A program made the translations under genes and the position numbers. A DNA stretch of 64,000 nt from the NCBI RefSeq assembly GCF_024648825.1, contig NZ_JANBBE010000004.1:310001-374000 (forward strand). The letters are read 5' to 3'. The DNA comes from Lentzea californiensis (GTDB lineage Bacteria; Actinomycetota; Actinomycetes; Mycobacteriales; Pseudonocardiaceae). Of the stretch, positions 37,436 to 45,994 are shown piece after piece. Each line of letters begins with the position of its first letter. Positions within the stretch are counted from its first letter, which is position 1. The notes beneath the pieces were generated by a model, which was not told the DNA's origin, ran no database searches, and was given only the letters and a program-made list of their open reading frames with translations.

Positions 37436-37704
37436 CCCGGTGCTCGAGGACGGGACTTGCCTGCGGCGTCAGGGTTTCGCAGCCGCAGTTGTGCTGTTCG
37501 CTGGGCCCGTCCGCGGATCGAGAGCGACCGCGCCGGTGCCACCGACAGCGGCACCAGCGCGACGACCACGATCAACGCGAGGGCGAGCGCGGTCACGGCC
37601 GCGACGACCTCGGTCGGAGACGAGAACAACGTGAAGGCGTAGAGGGCAGGCAGGAAGACCGCGAGCACCAGCATCGCTCGCTGTCGGGTCTCCGGCCGCC
37701 ACAT
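37420..37704 (-). CDS. DUF6412-type small membrane protein
   Basis: Protein of 94 residues with two membrane segments (RAMLVLAVFLPALYAFTLF at about 9-27 and AVTALALALIVVVALVPLSV at about 36-55) and a basic C-terminal tail (RSLSIRGRAQR). It resembles the DUF6412 proteins that regularly stand directly upstream of YidC paralogues in actinomycetes. The ATG at 37704 is chosen because GCAAGG precedes it. The overlap with YidC suggests co-translation and a shared membrane task. Confidence 0.7.
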   Translation of the reverse strand: MWRPETRQRAMLVLAVFLPALYAFTLFSSPTEVVAAVTALALALIVVVALVPLSVAPARSLSIRGRAQRTAQLRLRNPDAAGKSRPRAPGCRTF

Positions 37705-37714
37705 GCCTTGCAGG

Positions 37715-38437
37715 TTACCTGGACTTGACGGGAATGGGGGCGGTCTGCAGGACAACGCCTGCTTCGTCGTAGAGCCTGACGTCCTTCGCCTTGCCCAGGC
37801 TCGGCCACCAGGCCAGAACCCGGCCGTTGCCGATGGTCGCGGTCACCTCCAGCCCGTCCTCGGTGCTGATGACCACCTTGCCGACCGCGCGGCTCACCCA
37901 TCCGGTCAGGACGGTCATGGCGTTGCGACCGCCCACGTCGTGCATTCTCACGGACGGGAGGAAGTCGGCGAACAGCCTGTCGCCGAGCGGGTCCTGGTCC
38001 TGGAGCTTTCCCCTTCCGTTCATGTCGACGCCTGCCGGTGTCCGCAGGCACAGCATCTCGGACTGCGGACCGATGTACTGCACCATCGTCATGTCCCCGC
38101 GCTGGTCGACGACGGCCACGTCCCGGGGGGCCGGCCAGTCCGGCCCGTTCACCCCCCGTCCGGCGTCGTGCTGGTCGAGCGTCCTCCCGCAGTCCGCCAG
38201 CACGGGTGTCAGGTCGCCGGGCGCCCTCGGTTCGGCGGTCCACGCCGCGGAGGCGTCCTGGTTCGTCGGCGTCCACAGCACCAGCGTCACGGCGACGGCG
38301 GCCACGAGGGCCGTCGCGGGCACCGTGAAGCGCCACCAGCGGCGGGACGGCTTCGAGCTGATCTCGTTCAGCAGCGCGTGCTTGCGGACCTGGAGCCGCA
38401 TCGGGTCGAGCTGCGGGATGTCGGGGGTGATGTTCAC
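37715..38437 (-). CDS. Probable anti-sigma factor, single-pass membrane protein
   Basis: Protein of 240 residues translated from an ATG that overlaps the stop of the ECF sigma gene (ATGA at 38434-38437). It has a short cytosolic N-terminus (about 1-35, DPMRLQVRKHALLNEIS), one membrane helix (TVPATALVAAVAVTLVLW), and an extracytoplasmic domain of about 180 residues with two cysteines. The cytosolic part is too short for a ZAS anti-sigma domain and has no HxxxCxxC, so assignment rests on position and topology, as in CU7-type anti-sigma proteins of actinomycetes. It may sense envelope stress. Confidence 0.65.
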   Translation of the reverse strand: MNITPDIPQLDPMRLQVRKHALLNEISSKPSRRWWRFTVPATALVAAVAVTLVLWTPTNQDASAAWTAEPRAPGDLTPVLADCGRTLDQHDAGRGVNGPDWPAPRDVAVVDQRGDMTMVQYIGPQSEMLCLRTPAGVDMNGRGKLQDQDPLGDRLFADFLPSVRMHDVGGRNAMTVLTGWVSRAVGKVVISTEDGLEVTATIGNGRVLAWWPSLGKAKDVRLYDEAGVVLQTAPIPVKSR

Positions 38438-38979
38438 AGGGCCTCCTCAACCAGGGCGCCACGCACGGTGCGTTGCGCGCGAGCGAGTCGGGACTTCACC
38501 GTGCCGACCGGGATGCCGAGCACCTGGGCGATCTGCGCCTGGCTCAGGTCCGACCACGCGGACATCTCCAGCACCTCCCGGTCTGCGGCGGGCAGCTTCT
38601 CCAGTTCCGCGATCACCTCCCGAGTTTTGGCCTCCGCGTCCACCCGCCGCGCCACGTCATCGGCGTGGTCGTCGTCGGCGTGCTGCGGCGGAACCTTGCC
38701 CAGCGCGGCCTTGTACCGCTTGCGGGCGCGTTGGTGGTTGCGGGTGACGCCCAGTGCGACGGTGTAGAGCCACGGCAGTAAGGAGCCCTCCACGGTCACG
38801 GACGTGCGTTTGCGCCAGGTCTCCATGAACACCACGGACACCAGGTCCTCGGCGACCGCCCATGTACCGGTGCGGCGCAGGCAGTAGGCGAACACGGCTT
38901 GGGCGTGGCGTTCGAACAGCTGCCCGAACGCCTCGCTCACACCGGCCCGGACCTGCCCCCAGAGTTCTTCGTCGGTCAC
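38434..38979 (-). CDS. ECF-type RNA polymerase sigma factor
   Basis: Sigma factor of 181 residues with region 2 (EAFGQLFERHAQAVFAYCLR, then the promoter-melting segment around VAEDLVSVVFMETWRKR) and region 4 (AADREVLEMSAWSDLSQAQI, GIPVGTVKSRLARAQRTVR). The GTG at 38979 follows GGAGGGTCC. It is co-translated with the membrane protein downstream, the standard sigma/anti-sigma layout. Target genes are unknown; the YidC paralogue and DUF6412 gene directly downstream are candidates for the regulon. Confidence 0.9.
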   Translation of the reverse strand: MTDEELWGQVRAGVSEAFGQLFERHAQAVFAYCLRRTGTWAVAEDLVSVVFMETWRKRTSVTVEGSLLPWLYTVALGVTRNHQRARKRYKAALGKVPPQHADDDHADDVARRVDAEAKTREVIAELEKLPAADREVLEMSAWSDLSQAQIAQVLGIPVGTVKSRLARAQRTVRGALVEEAL

Positions 38980-39025
38980 GGACCCTCCTCTCTGTCCCGC
39001 CTATGTCCGCGGCGGGCAGAGCGGT

Positions 39026-39613
39026 TCACGACTCGACCAGGCCCGGCCGTCCGGGGTGGTCGTAGCGGACGAAGAGGTCGGCCACCGGCTCGTAGTCCTC
39101 GAACGCGGGCAGCGTCCACTCCTCGGTGGTCTTGCGCTTGAGCGCGCCGGGGGAGAGCCACAGGTGCACGGTGAGCTCGGCCGGCAGCCACCGGTCGAGC
39201 ATCAGGGTGCCGTCCACGAGCACGACCCCGTTCTGCGGCACGTCGACGTACTCGGCGCGGCTGGCGCGGTCCGTGGCGGCGTTCCACAGCGACGGCAGCA
39301 CCTTGCCGTCCATCGCCGGGTCGAGGACCTCGCGCTGCAGGCCGCCGTAGTCGAACCAGTCGTGCCGGTAGGAGTACGAGTCGGTGCGGCCGTGTTCGAG
39401 CCGCACCGAGGCCGGGCGCAGGAAGTCCTGAAGGGACACTCGCTGCACCGCGCGGCCCAACGCGCGCAACGGTTCCACGGCGGCGTCCGCGAGCCTTCCG
39501 GGTTCGGCGGCGGGTGCGCCGTCGATCAGCACGCGCACCCGCCCGTCGATCTCCGACACCTGGCCGACGATCTCGGCGACGAGCGTGTCGAACGTGAGCG
39601 GCCGGACCTTCAC
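39026..39613 (-). CDS. Uridine/nucleoside kinase-like protein with degenerate P-loop
   Basis: Protein of 195 residues in the nucleoside kinase/PRK-like group. After VRVLIDGAPAAEPGRLADA the expected GxxGxGK[ST] loop is not present: the Lys-Ser/Thr pair is lost, so ATP binding is doubtful. Other family blocks are kept: SLQDFLRPASVRLEHGRTDS, YSYRHDWFDYGGLQREVLDP and VVLVDGTLMLDRWLPAELTV. The GTG at 39613 overlaps the DUF402 stop (GTGA), so it is translationally coupled to the FomD-like hydrolase. A nucleotide-related role for the pair is plausible but untested. Confidence 0.65.
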   Translation of the reverse strand: MKVRPLTFDTLVAEIVGQVSEIDGRVRVLIDGAPAAEPGRLADAAVEPLRALGRAVQRVSLQDFLRPASVRLEHGRTDSYSYRHDWFDYGGLQREVLDPAMDGKVLPSLWNAATDRASRAEYVDVPQNGVVLVDGTLMLDRWLPAELTVHLWLSPGALKRKTTEEWTLPAFEDYEPVADLFVRYDHPGRPGLVES

Positions 39614-40167
39614 CGCCAGTCCGATGAGGGTCGCCAGTCCGCCCAGGCCGTGTCCCACCAGATCTCGCCGGACGCCAGCATCTTCTCGATCTCGAGCCCC
39701 TCGGCTCTGATCGCTTCGGCCTCTCCGGCGGAGTACTTGCCCGACGCGACCTGCTCCTCGAACTCGTCGAGGTCGCGCTGCGCCCAGGTGCCGTCCGGTG
39801 CCAGGGTGTAGTCCAGCGCGTGGTCGAGGGTCTCGAACCCGTCCTCGACGCGGCGGTAGGGCGCCTGCAGGTTCAGGTAGTAGTTGCCGAACACCCGGTC
39901 GTCGCCCTTCCAGAACAGGTCGACGGAGTAGGCGTCCTGCGGGCGGTGCAGCATGAGCTTGCCGTGACCGCGCCAGAAACCGCGTTCGGGCTTGTCCCAC
40001 GGGTGCGGGTGGTGGTGGTCGGGGTAGGTGAGCCTGGTGCCCGGCTCGACGAACACCGCGAGCAGTCCCGGCTCGTCGACGATCACCCTGGTCGGCATCT
40101 CCGACCAGACCTTGCCGTGCAGCACCTCACGCCGCACCACGACCTCACCGGGCGTGAACAACCTCAT
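39610..40167 (-). CDS. DUF402 / FomD-like nucleotide hydrolase
   Basis: Protein of 185 residues with the DUF402 barrel. Family members include FomD (hydrolysis of a CMP-phosphonate in fosfomycin biosynthesis) and phosphatases for nucleoside di- and triphosphates. Features: TRLTYPDHHHPHPWDKPERG in the first half, the acidic/aromatic metal-site strand YSVDLFWKGDDRVFGNYYLN, and GFETLDHALDYTLAPDGTWA with the conserved Asp cluster, ending in a C-terminal Trp-rich helix. It precedes the nucleoside-kinase-like gene by a GTGA overlap and its start lies inside the 3' end of the FAD monooxygenase gene (23 bases), so the three are one operon. No phosphonate genes are nearby. Confidence 0.8.
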   Translation of the reverse strand: MRLFTPGEVVVRREVLHGKVWSEMPTRVIVDEPGLLAVFVEPGTRLTYPDHHHPHPWDKPERGFWRGHGKLMLHRPQDAYSVDLFWKGDDRVFGNYYLNLQAPYRRVEDGFETLDHALDYTLAPDGTWAQRDLDEFEEQVASGKYSAGEAEAIRAEGLEIEKMLASGEIWWDTAWADWRPSSDWR

Positions 40168-41410
40168 GGTCAGAACTTACGTGATCACGCTCCGCCGCGT
40201 CCTCGGCCAGCATCTTGCGCTTGAGCACGGGCACGGCGTTGGTCACGCGCAGGAACGTCCGCTGGAACGCCGCCGCGACCGGTCCGATCACGGGCTTGTG
40301 GACCAGGCTGCCGCCGTTCATCATCTCGCGCGACGCCTCCACGGCCTGGAAGCCGTACTCGACCATCTCCCGCTCGTACTCGCCGATCGCCTGCACGGTG
40401 TCCTTGCCCTCGGTGAGCTTGCGGCACAACAGTTCCGCGTCCCGCAGCGCCGTGTTCGCGCCGATGCCGCGGCCGGGCGTCATGAGGTGCACCGAGTCGC
40501 CGATCATCGTGACGTTGCTCGGCTGCCACGGCCGCGGCCGCTCGGACGTGCGGACCCTGACCTGGAACACGGTCTCCGGCGTGGCCAGCGCGAAGAGCCT
40601 GCGCATGTGCGGGTGGAACTTCGGGGTCAGGTTCAGCACGACCTGCTTGAGCTCGGACTGGCTCATGTCCTTCATGTCCGGGAACTTGTCGTGCGAGGCC
40701 GCGTAGCCCCACATGATGTAGTCGTCCTCGACACCCGTGCCGTCGAAGCGCATCACGTGGATGATCACGAACTCGCCGCGCGTCCCGAACAGCAACGTGA
40801 TGCCGCCGTCGGCAAGGGGCGGCAGCAGCTTGGCGTTCTCGTCGGTCAGCGGCAGCTTGCCCGCGACCGACGTGATGCCGGTGTCCACGACCTTGGCGCC
40901 CGGCAGGTACTGCCTGCGCACCCTGGACTGCGCGCCGTCCGCGCCCACCAGCACGTCACCGGTCTCGGACGTGCCGTCGTCGAAGAACGCGGTGACGGTG
41001 CCGTCGTCGTTCTGGGTGAAGCGCGTGAACGTCTTGTCGAACCGCACGACGTCGTCGAGGCCGCCGAGCAACGCCGTGCGCATCGCGATCCGGCTGACCG
41101 ACTTCTCGCTGCGGCTGTCGTCGCGGTCGGTGTCGACGTCGCCGACCAGCAGTTCCCCGTACTTCTCGGTGCGCATGACGATGTGCTTCGGCGGCCGGGC
41201 GGTGGTGCGGACGAACTCGGCGAACACGTCCGGGGGTAAGCAGCTGTGCAGCGCTCTGCTCCCGTCCGGGCTGATCCCGACCCGGTAGCCGATCAGCATG
41301 CTGCGCGGCGTGCGGTCGCGTTCGAACAGCGCCACGTCCACGCCGGCCTTCTTCAGCCCGTGCGCCAGGCACAAGCCACCGGTCCCCGCTCCGATGATGA
41401 GTACGCGCAT
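40145..41410 (-). CDS. FAD-dependent monooxygenase (aromatic-ring hydroxylase type)
   Basis: Flavoprotein of 421 residues. FAD motif GAGTGGLCLAHGLKKAG is at the N-terminus, the DG motif VLVGADGAQSRVRRQYLPG near 150, and the GD motif VTMIGDSVHLMTPGRGIGAN near 295. The middle contains a substrate-side sheet (DYIMWGYAASHDKF). It fits tetracycline-destructase-like and polyketide-tailoring monooxygenases, but the substrate is not predictable. The ATG at 41410 is preceded by GGGGG. A palindrome just upstream (41421-41441) suggests local repression. First gene of a three-gene operon with DUF402 and kinase-like genes. Confidence 0.8.
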   Translation of the reverse strand: MRVLIIGAGTGGLCLAHGLKKAGVDVALFERDRTPRSMLIGYRVGISPDGSRALHSCLPPDVFAEFVRTTARPPKHIVMRTEKYGELLVGDVDTDRDDSRSEKSVSRIAMRTALLGGLDDVVRFDKTFTRFTQNDDGTVTAFFDDGTSETGDVLVGADGAQSRVRRQYLPGAKVVDTGITSVAGKLPLTDENAKLLPPLADGGITLLFGTRGEFVIIHVMRFDGTGVEDDYIMWGYAASHDKFPDMKDMSQSELKQVVLNLTPKFHPHMRRLFALATPETVFQVRVRTSERPRPWQPSNVTMIGDSVHLMTPGRGIGANTALRDAELLCRKLTEGKDTVQAIGEYEREMVEYGFQAVEASREMMNGGSLVHKPVIGPVAAAFQRTFLRVTNAVPVLKRKMLAEDAAERDHVSSDHEVVHAR

Positions 41411-41420
41411 GACAACCCCC

Positions 41421-41441
41421 GTCGCTAAGTCTCTTAGCAAC
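41421..41441. promoter_or_regulatory. Operator-like palindrome upstream of the FAD monooxygenase
   Basis: GTCGCTAAG (41421-41429) and CTTAGCAAC (41433-41441) are 9-bp arms with one mismatch around TCT. The element begins 11 bases upstream of the monooxygenase ATG. Its length and symmetry suit a TetR or MarR repressor; no such gene is adjacent. Confidence 0.5.
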
Positions 41442-41468
41442 GAAGATATTCAGTTGTCGAGAGTCTTG

Positions 41469-42917
41469 TCAATCGTCCTGACTGAGTCTCCGGAGGCGCG
41501 CGGTGGCGAGGGCGAGCCTGACGTCGTCCGGCGGCAGCAGCTTGACCAGCTGTTCCAGCGCCTCGACGTCGTGTTCGCCCGAGTCGGTCTGGGTGAACGT
41601 CCACAGCGCGTTCGCGTCGCCGCGTTGCAGGACCGCCTTGCGCACCCCGGTCGCCAGGTCGTCCCGTTCGGCCAGCACGACGGGTGCCTCGGAGCGGCGC
41701 AGCAGTGAGCCGCGGTACCTGCTCGCGGCCAGCGGCACGTCGGCTGCCTTGAGCGCGGCGCGCACCGCCAGGAAGTCGGTCTCGACGTCGGCGGTGAGCC
41801 GGTACGGCCTGGTAGCGAGGACGTCCGGGCCCAGCTGGGCGCGCAGCCGGTGCAGCTCGGCGCGCACGGTCGTGGGGTTGCCGCGCTCGCCGTAGAGGCG
41901 TAACGCGAGCTGGTCGGCCGTCAGCCTGCCCTGCAACGTCAGCGCCGCCAGGATCTCCGCGTGCCGCAACGAGATCGGCACCTCGCGGCCGTCCAGCACG
42001 ACCTTGGGCTCCGGCAGCAGGAACGACAGCGACAGCACGCTGCGCCGCACGTGCCGCTGCCGGGGAATGCGCAGCAGGTAGCCGTGGGCGAGCGGTTCCA
42101 GCACCGCCTCGCGGCCGTCCGGGAGCTCGACCCGATCCGTGGAGACGTCGACGCGAGAGGGCAGCAGCCCGTACGGCTCGACGGCCACGACCCGGCCGGT
42201 CGGGCTGAGCAACGCGCCGGGCTCACCGCGCAACGCGATCAGGTGGCGCATGTTGCGCGCACGCAGTTCCTCGTCCTGCGCGTGCATCCTGGCGAGCATC
42301 TCCGACTCGGCGAGCCGGGCCGACGCCGAGACCAGCGCCACCATCGAGGGGTGGACGGTCTCGATCGGGCCGCTGAGGTCGACGACCCCGATCGTGGTGC
42401 CCGTGTCGGGGTCGCGGATCGGGCTCGCCGCGCAGGTCCAATGGTGGTAGGTCCGCACCAGGTGCTCGGCCGAGTGGACCGTGACGGGCGAGTTCACCGC
42501 CAGCGCCGTGCCCATGCCGTTCGTTCCCGCCGCGCCCTCTGACCAGAGCGTTCCCTCCGCCAGGCCGACGTCCTCGGCACTGCCGCGGGTGTCCTTGGAG
42601 CCCTCGCACCACAGGATGTGGCCCTGGGCGTCCGCGACGATCATGATGTGCTTCGCCTCTTCCGCGAAGCCCAGCAACGTCTCGCGCAGCAGCGGCAGCG
42701 TCGGGTGCAGCGGATGCCGTTCGCGCAGGTCGGAAAGCTCGTCGGCGGCGAACACGGTCGGCGCGGTGTGCAGGTCGGGATCGACGTTGGCGGCGAGTGA
42801 CCGCTGCCACGACGCAGAAATCACTGAGCGTGGCAAATCAACCGTGTGAGTACCACTCAACACGGCATCTCTGACTCGACTCAGCAACAGCGCGTGTTGC
42901 CCGGGTTCGTGGGTCAC
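41469..42917 (-). CDS. GAF domain-containing transcriptional regulator (aldehyde dehydrogenase-linked type)
   Basis: Regulator of about 482 residues. The N-terminus has the AcoR-like lead (SVISASWQRSLAANVDPDLH) and a GAF domain at about 80-215 with WSEGAAGTNGMGTALAVNSP and YHHWTCAASPIRDPDTGTTI. There is no sigma-54 AAA domain. The second half has a PAS-like strand region and a C-terminal winged-helix output (NPTTVRAELHRLRAQLGPDV). In Pseudonocardiaceae such genes usually stand next to an acetaldehyde-type aldehyde dehydrogenase; here the divergent neighbour is a degenerate one. The start is uncertain: GTG 42917 is preferred, with GTG 42929 and TTG 42938 also in frame. Confidence 0.75.
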   Translation of the reverse strand: MTHEPGQHALLLSRVRDAVLSGTHTVDLPRSVISASWQRSLAANVDPDLHTAPTVFAADELSDLRERHPLHPTLPLLRETLLGFAEEAKHIMIVADAQGHILWCEGSKDTRGSAEDVGLAEGTLWSEGAAGTNGMGTALAVNSPVTVHSAEHLVRTYHHWTCAASPIRDPDTGTTIGVVDLSGPIETVHPSMVALVSASARLAESEMLARMHAQDEELRARNMRHLIALRGEPGALLSPTGRVVAVEPYGLLPSRVDVSTDRVELPDGREAVLEPLAHGYLLRIPRQRHVRRSVLSLSFLLPEPKVVLDGREVPISLRHAEILAALTLQGRLTADQLALRLYGERGNPTTVRAELHRLRAQLGPDVLATRPYRLTADVETDFLAVRAALKAADVPLAASRYRGSLLRRSEAPVVLAERDDLATGVRKAVLQRGDANALWTFTQTDSGEHDVEALEQLVKLLPPDDVRLALATARLRRLSQDD

Positions 42918-43021
42918 TGATCCATCCACGGCTTGCAACGAGCATGCAACGTTCTGCTGCCTACTTTCTCATTTTCCCCATCCCAGGTATCCGGTGGGCC
43001 GTCTTTGGCAGGGAGTCGAAA

Positions 43022-44359
43022 ATGACGCAGTACGCGGCGCCGGGGCAGCCCGGCAGCGTGGTCGCGTACCGGGCGAGGTACGACCACTTCATCGGCGGCG
43101 ACTACGTGTCGCCCGTGACCGGCGAGTACGTCGAGAACGTCTCTCCGGTGACCGGTGACGTCTTCACCGAGGTCGCCCGTGGCACCGACGCCGACCGGGC
43201 CCGTGCGATGCACGCGGCCAGCGGCGCCGCACGCGCGTGGGGGAACACCACTCCCCGAGAGCGCGCCACCGTGCTGTGCGAGATCGCGGACCGCATCGAG
43301 GAGCACGCGACCGAACTCGCCGTCGCCGAGACGTGGGACAACGGCAAGCCGGTCCGCGAGGCCCTGGTCGCCGACCTGCCGATGCTGATCGAGCTGTTCC
43401 GCCAGTACGCCGCCGTCGTCCGCGCCGAGGTGGGCGAGGTCGAGCAGCTCGGCCGCGACACCTTCGACTACCGCTCGTTCCAGCCGGTCGGCGTCGTGCA
43501 CGAGCGCGTCTCGTGGACGTTCCCGCTGATGAACGCCTGCCGCGTGCTCGCGCCCGCACTGGCCGCCGGCAACGCCGTGGTGCTGGAGCCCGCCCTGCAG
43601 ACCCCGGCGTCGATCCACGTCCTGCTGGGTGTGATCGCCGACCTGCTGCCGCCCGGCGTCGTCAACGTCGTCACCGGCTCCGACGACCACCCCGTCGTCG
43701 CCGGCCGCTGCCCGAACATCTTCTTCTCCGACGTCACCTCGCGGCGCGACAGCTTCCTGGACAAGGCGCTGGAGGGCTTCGCGATGTTCGCGGCCAACCA
43801 GGGCGAGATCTCCACGGCCCCGTCGCGCGCGTTGATCCAGACCGCCGTCTACGAGGAGTTCCTGCACCTCGCGACGGTCCGCACGGAGGCGTTGCGTGCG
43901 GGCGACCCGCTCGACACGGACACGATGATCGGCGCTGTCGTGAGTCTTGCGCAGCGCGATCGAGTTCTTGCGTACGTGGAGCGCGGCAAGGCCGAGGGCG
44001 CCCGCCTGGTGACGGGTGGCGAGGCCTCCGGCCACTTCGTGCAGCCCACGATCTTCGAGGGCGACCACCGTTCGGGCGTGTTCTCCGACGACGTGCTCGG
44101 TCCCGTCGTGTCGGTGACGAGGTTCGATGACCGCGACGACGCCCTGAAGATCGCCAACGAGTCCGCCGCCCAGTTCGGCGCCGGCATCTGGTGCCGCGAC
44201 GTCGCACTCGCGCACAACGTCGGCCAGGACCTGCGCGCCGAACGGGTGTGGGTCAACAACTACCACGCGTACCCGGCGAACACCGCCGTGCTCGCCGAGT
44301 ACCGCCGGGTGAAGCACCTGCTGGTCAGCTACTCGGACCGCGGGCAGGGTTACTTCTAA
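43022..44359 (+). CDS. Aldehyde dehydrogenase-fold pseudoenzyme
   Basis: Open frame of 445 residues clearly related to ExaC-type aldehyde dehydrogenases (about 506 residues) but without their catalytic apparatus. The NAD/oxyanion asparagine motif PWNFP is SWTFP (164-168). The NAD-binding Lys of LKPAEQTP is Glu189 in LEPALQTP. About 50 residues, including the ELGGK general base, are missing before CPNIFF (about 230). The nucleophile Cys of GEVCTCPSR is Ser264 in GEISTAPSR, and the FGGYKQSGIGRE block near the C-terminus is also gone. Reading frame and codon use are undisturbed, so it is either a maintained pseudoenzyme or a young one-piece pseudogene. Divergent from the GAF regulator. Confidence 0.8.
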   Translation: MTQYAAPGQPGSVVAYRARYDHFIGGDYVSPVTGEYVENVSPVTGDVFTEVARGTDADRARAMHAASGAARAWGNTTPRERATVLCEIADRIEEHATELAVAETWDNGKPVREALVADLPMLIELFRQYAAVVRAEVGEVEQLGRDTFDYRSFQPVGVVHERVSWTFPLMNACRVLAPALAAGNAVVLEPALQTPASIHVLLGVIADLLPPGVVNVVTGSDDHPVVAGRCPNIFFSDVTSRRDSFLDKALEGFAMFAANQGEISTAPSRALIQTAVYEEFLHLATVRTEALRAGDPLDTDTMIGAVVSLAQRDRVLAYVERGKAEGARLVTGGEASGHFVQPTIFEGDHRSGVFSDDVLGPVVSVTRFDDRDDALKIANESAAQFGAGIWCRDVALAHNVGQDLRAERVWVNNYHAYPANTAVLAEYRRVKHLLVSYSDRGQGYF

Positions 44360-45924
44360 CGCTTCCAGGGCACCTGGGTGCTCGCGTAGAAGTTGACGCC
44401 CTGGACCTTCCAGCGCGGTCCCTGTGCGCCCAGTCGCGGGGCGAAGCGGTCCCAGTCGTGGACGGCTGCCGGAGACCAGCCGAGCTCGGCCGCGACCGGC
44501 AGCCTCGGGAACGCCATGTACTCGATGTCGGCGGAGGTCCTGATGGTCTCCGTCCACAGAGGAGCCTCGACGCCGCGCACGTTGGCCTCGGTCACGCCGT
44601 TCAGGTACGCGCCGGGGTTCCAGCTGTAGGCGTCCCTGACCTCGACCAGGCCCGCCCAGTCCAGGCCGAGCTTGGTGTTCTTGTCGTACTTCATGTCGAG
44701 GTAGATGCGGTTCGCCGGCGACATCAGGACCTTGTTGCCGCGCTGTGCCGCCGCGGCCACGTTGGCGTCGGTCGTGGTGGTGCCCCAGAACTGCGGGATC
44801 ACCGTCGTGTCCTTGGTGGTCTTGATGAACTCGTGCCAGCCGACGGTGGTCTTGCCGTACTTCTCCACGATGGGCAGGACTCGGTTCATGAACGTCACGT
44901 AGTCGGCGTCAGGGGTGCTGAGGGCCTCGTCGCCGCCGATGTGGAAGTACAGGCCCGGGGTGATCGCGGAGACCTCCCGGATCACGTCTTCCACGAACTT
45001 GTAAGTGATGTCGTTGTTGATGCAGAGGGAGCTGAAGCCGACCTCTGTGCCGGTGTAGAGCGGGCGCTTCTTGCCGTCGCAGTTCAGCTCGGCGTAGCTC
45101 GCCTGGGCGGCGTTGGTGTGGCCCGGCATGTCGAACTCCGGGATGACCGTGATGCCCCTGCTCGCCGCGTGGGCGACGATGTCCCTGTACTGGTCCTGCG
45201 TGTAGAAGAGCTTGCCCGTCCGGCCGCCCACCTCCGTGCTGCCGCCGATCCTGGTCAGCTCTGGCCAGCTCTTGATCTCCAGTCGCCAGCCCTGGTCGTC
45301 GCTCAGGTGGAGGTGGAAGTAGTTGATCTTGAAGGCGGCGATCTGGTCCACGTAGCGCTTCACCTGGTCCGGGGTGAAGAAGTGGCGGGAGACGTCGAGC
45401 ATCGCGCCTCGGTGGTGGTACCGGGGGTGGTCCAGGATGCTTGCCCCCGGCACCGTCCACGGGCCTGGCTGCCTGGTCTTGGCCTCGGCCTTGGGCGGGA
45501 GCAGCTGGCGCAGGGTCGCGATGCCGTTGAAGTGGCCGGCCGGTGAGCTCGCCCGGATGACCACCTGTTCCGGGGTCACGTCCAGCTGATAACCCTCAGG
45601 GCCGGTCTTCGGGTCCGCGCCGCCGGTCAGGACCACGCCGGCGCCGGAGACGCCGTCCGTGATCGGGAGTGCGTAGCCCGTGGACGGGCGGAGGACCTTC
45701 GCCAGCAGTTCGGCCGGTTTGCGGGCGTCCCGGGTCGCCAGCTGGATCTTGGAGGCCGCGGTGAGGGTGAAGGTGATGTCCGGGCGGGGCTGCACCTGGA
45801 CCGGCTGGGGGACCAGCTCTTGCAGTGTGGTCGGGGCTGCCGCTTCTGCCGTGTTGGTCACCAGCACTCCTGATCCGGCGATCACCAGTGCCGCGAGCGC
45901 GGCCTGCAGTCGTTTCGCTTTCAC
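44356..45924 (-). CDS. Secreted beta-N-acetylhexosaminidase, GH20
   Basis: Exported glycoside hydrolase of 522 residues releasing terminal N-acetylglucosamine from chitin oligomers or glycans. A signal peptide (about 1-29, ending AEAAAP) is followed by a GH20 N-terminal domain, then the (beta/alpha)8 catalytic barrel: RGAMLDVSRHFFTPDQVKRY, LHLSDDQGWRLEIKSWPEL, IPEFDMPGHTNAA, and the catalytic Asp-Glu pair in YFHIGGDEAL for substrate-assisted catalysis. The substrate-binding tryptophan-rich end is complete (WTETIRTSADIEYMAFPR). The GTG at 45924 is set by GGAGG five bases upstream. A DasR-like half-conserved site lies about 70 bases upstream. The stop overlaps the pseudoenzyme stop by four bases. 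Confidence 0.92.
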   Translation of the reverse strand: MKAKRLQAALAALVIAGSGVLVTNTAEAAAPTTLQELVPQPVQVQPRPDITFTLTAASKIQLATRDARKPAELLAKVLRPSTGYALPITDGVSGAGVVLTGGADPKTGPEGYQLDVTPEQVVIRASSPAGHFNGIATLRQLLPPKAEAKTRQPGPWTVPGASILDHPRYHHRGAMLDVSRHFFTPDQVKRYVDQIAAFKINYFHLHLSDDQGWRLEIKSWPELTRIGGSTEVGGRTGKLFYTQDQYRDIVAHAASRGITVIPEFDMPGHTNAAQASYAELNCDGKKRPLYTGTEVGFSSLCINNDITYKFVEDVIREVSAITPGLYFHIGGDEALSTPDADYVTFMNRVLPIVEKYGKTTVGWHEFIKTTKDTTVIPQFWGTTTTDANVAAAAQRGNKVLMSPANRIYLDMKYDKNTKLGLDWAGLVEVRDAYSWNPGAYLNGVTEANVRGVEAPLWTETIRTSADIEYMAFPRLPVAAELGWSPAAVHDWDRFAPRLGAQGPRWKVQGVNFYASTQVPWKR

Positions 45925-45994
45925 GCCATCCTCCACGGGGCATGGGGGGACCTGGCGGCGTTCGGTCACGGTTCCAGTGGCGGGGATTCGGTGT

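Noticed and set aside
38104..38165. GC-rich stretch with runs of C and G inside the anti-sigma gene considered as a terminator
   Set aside because: It lies within an intact reading frame and has no balanced stem with a tail.
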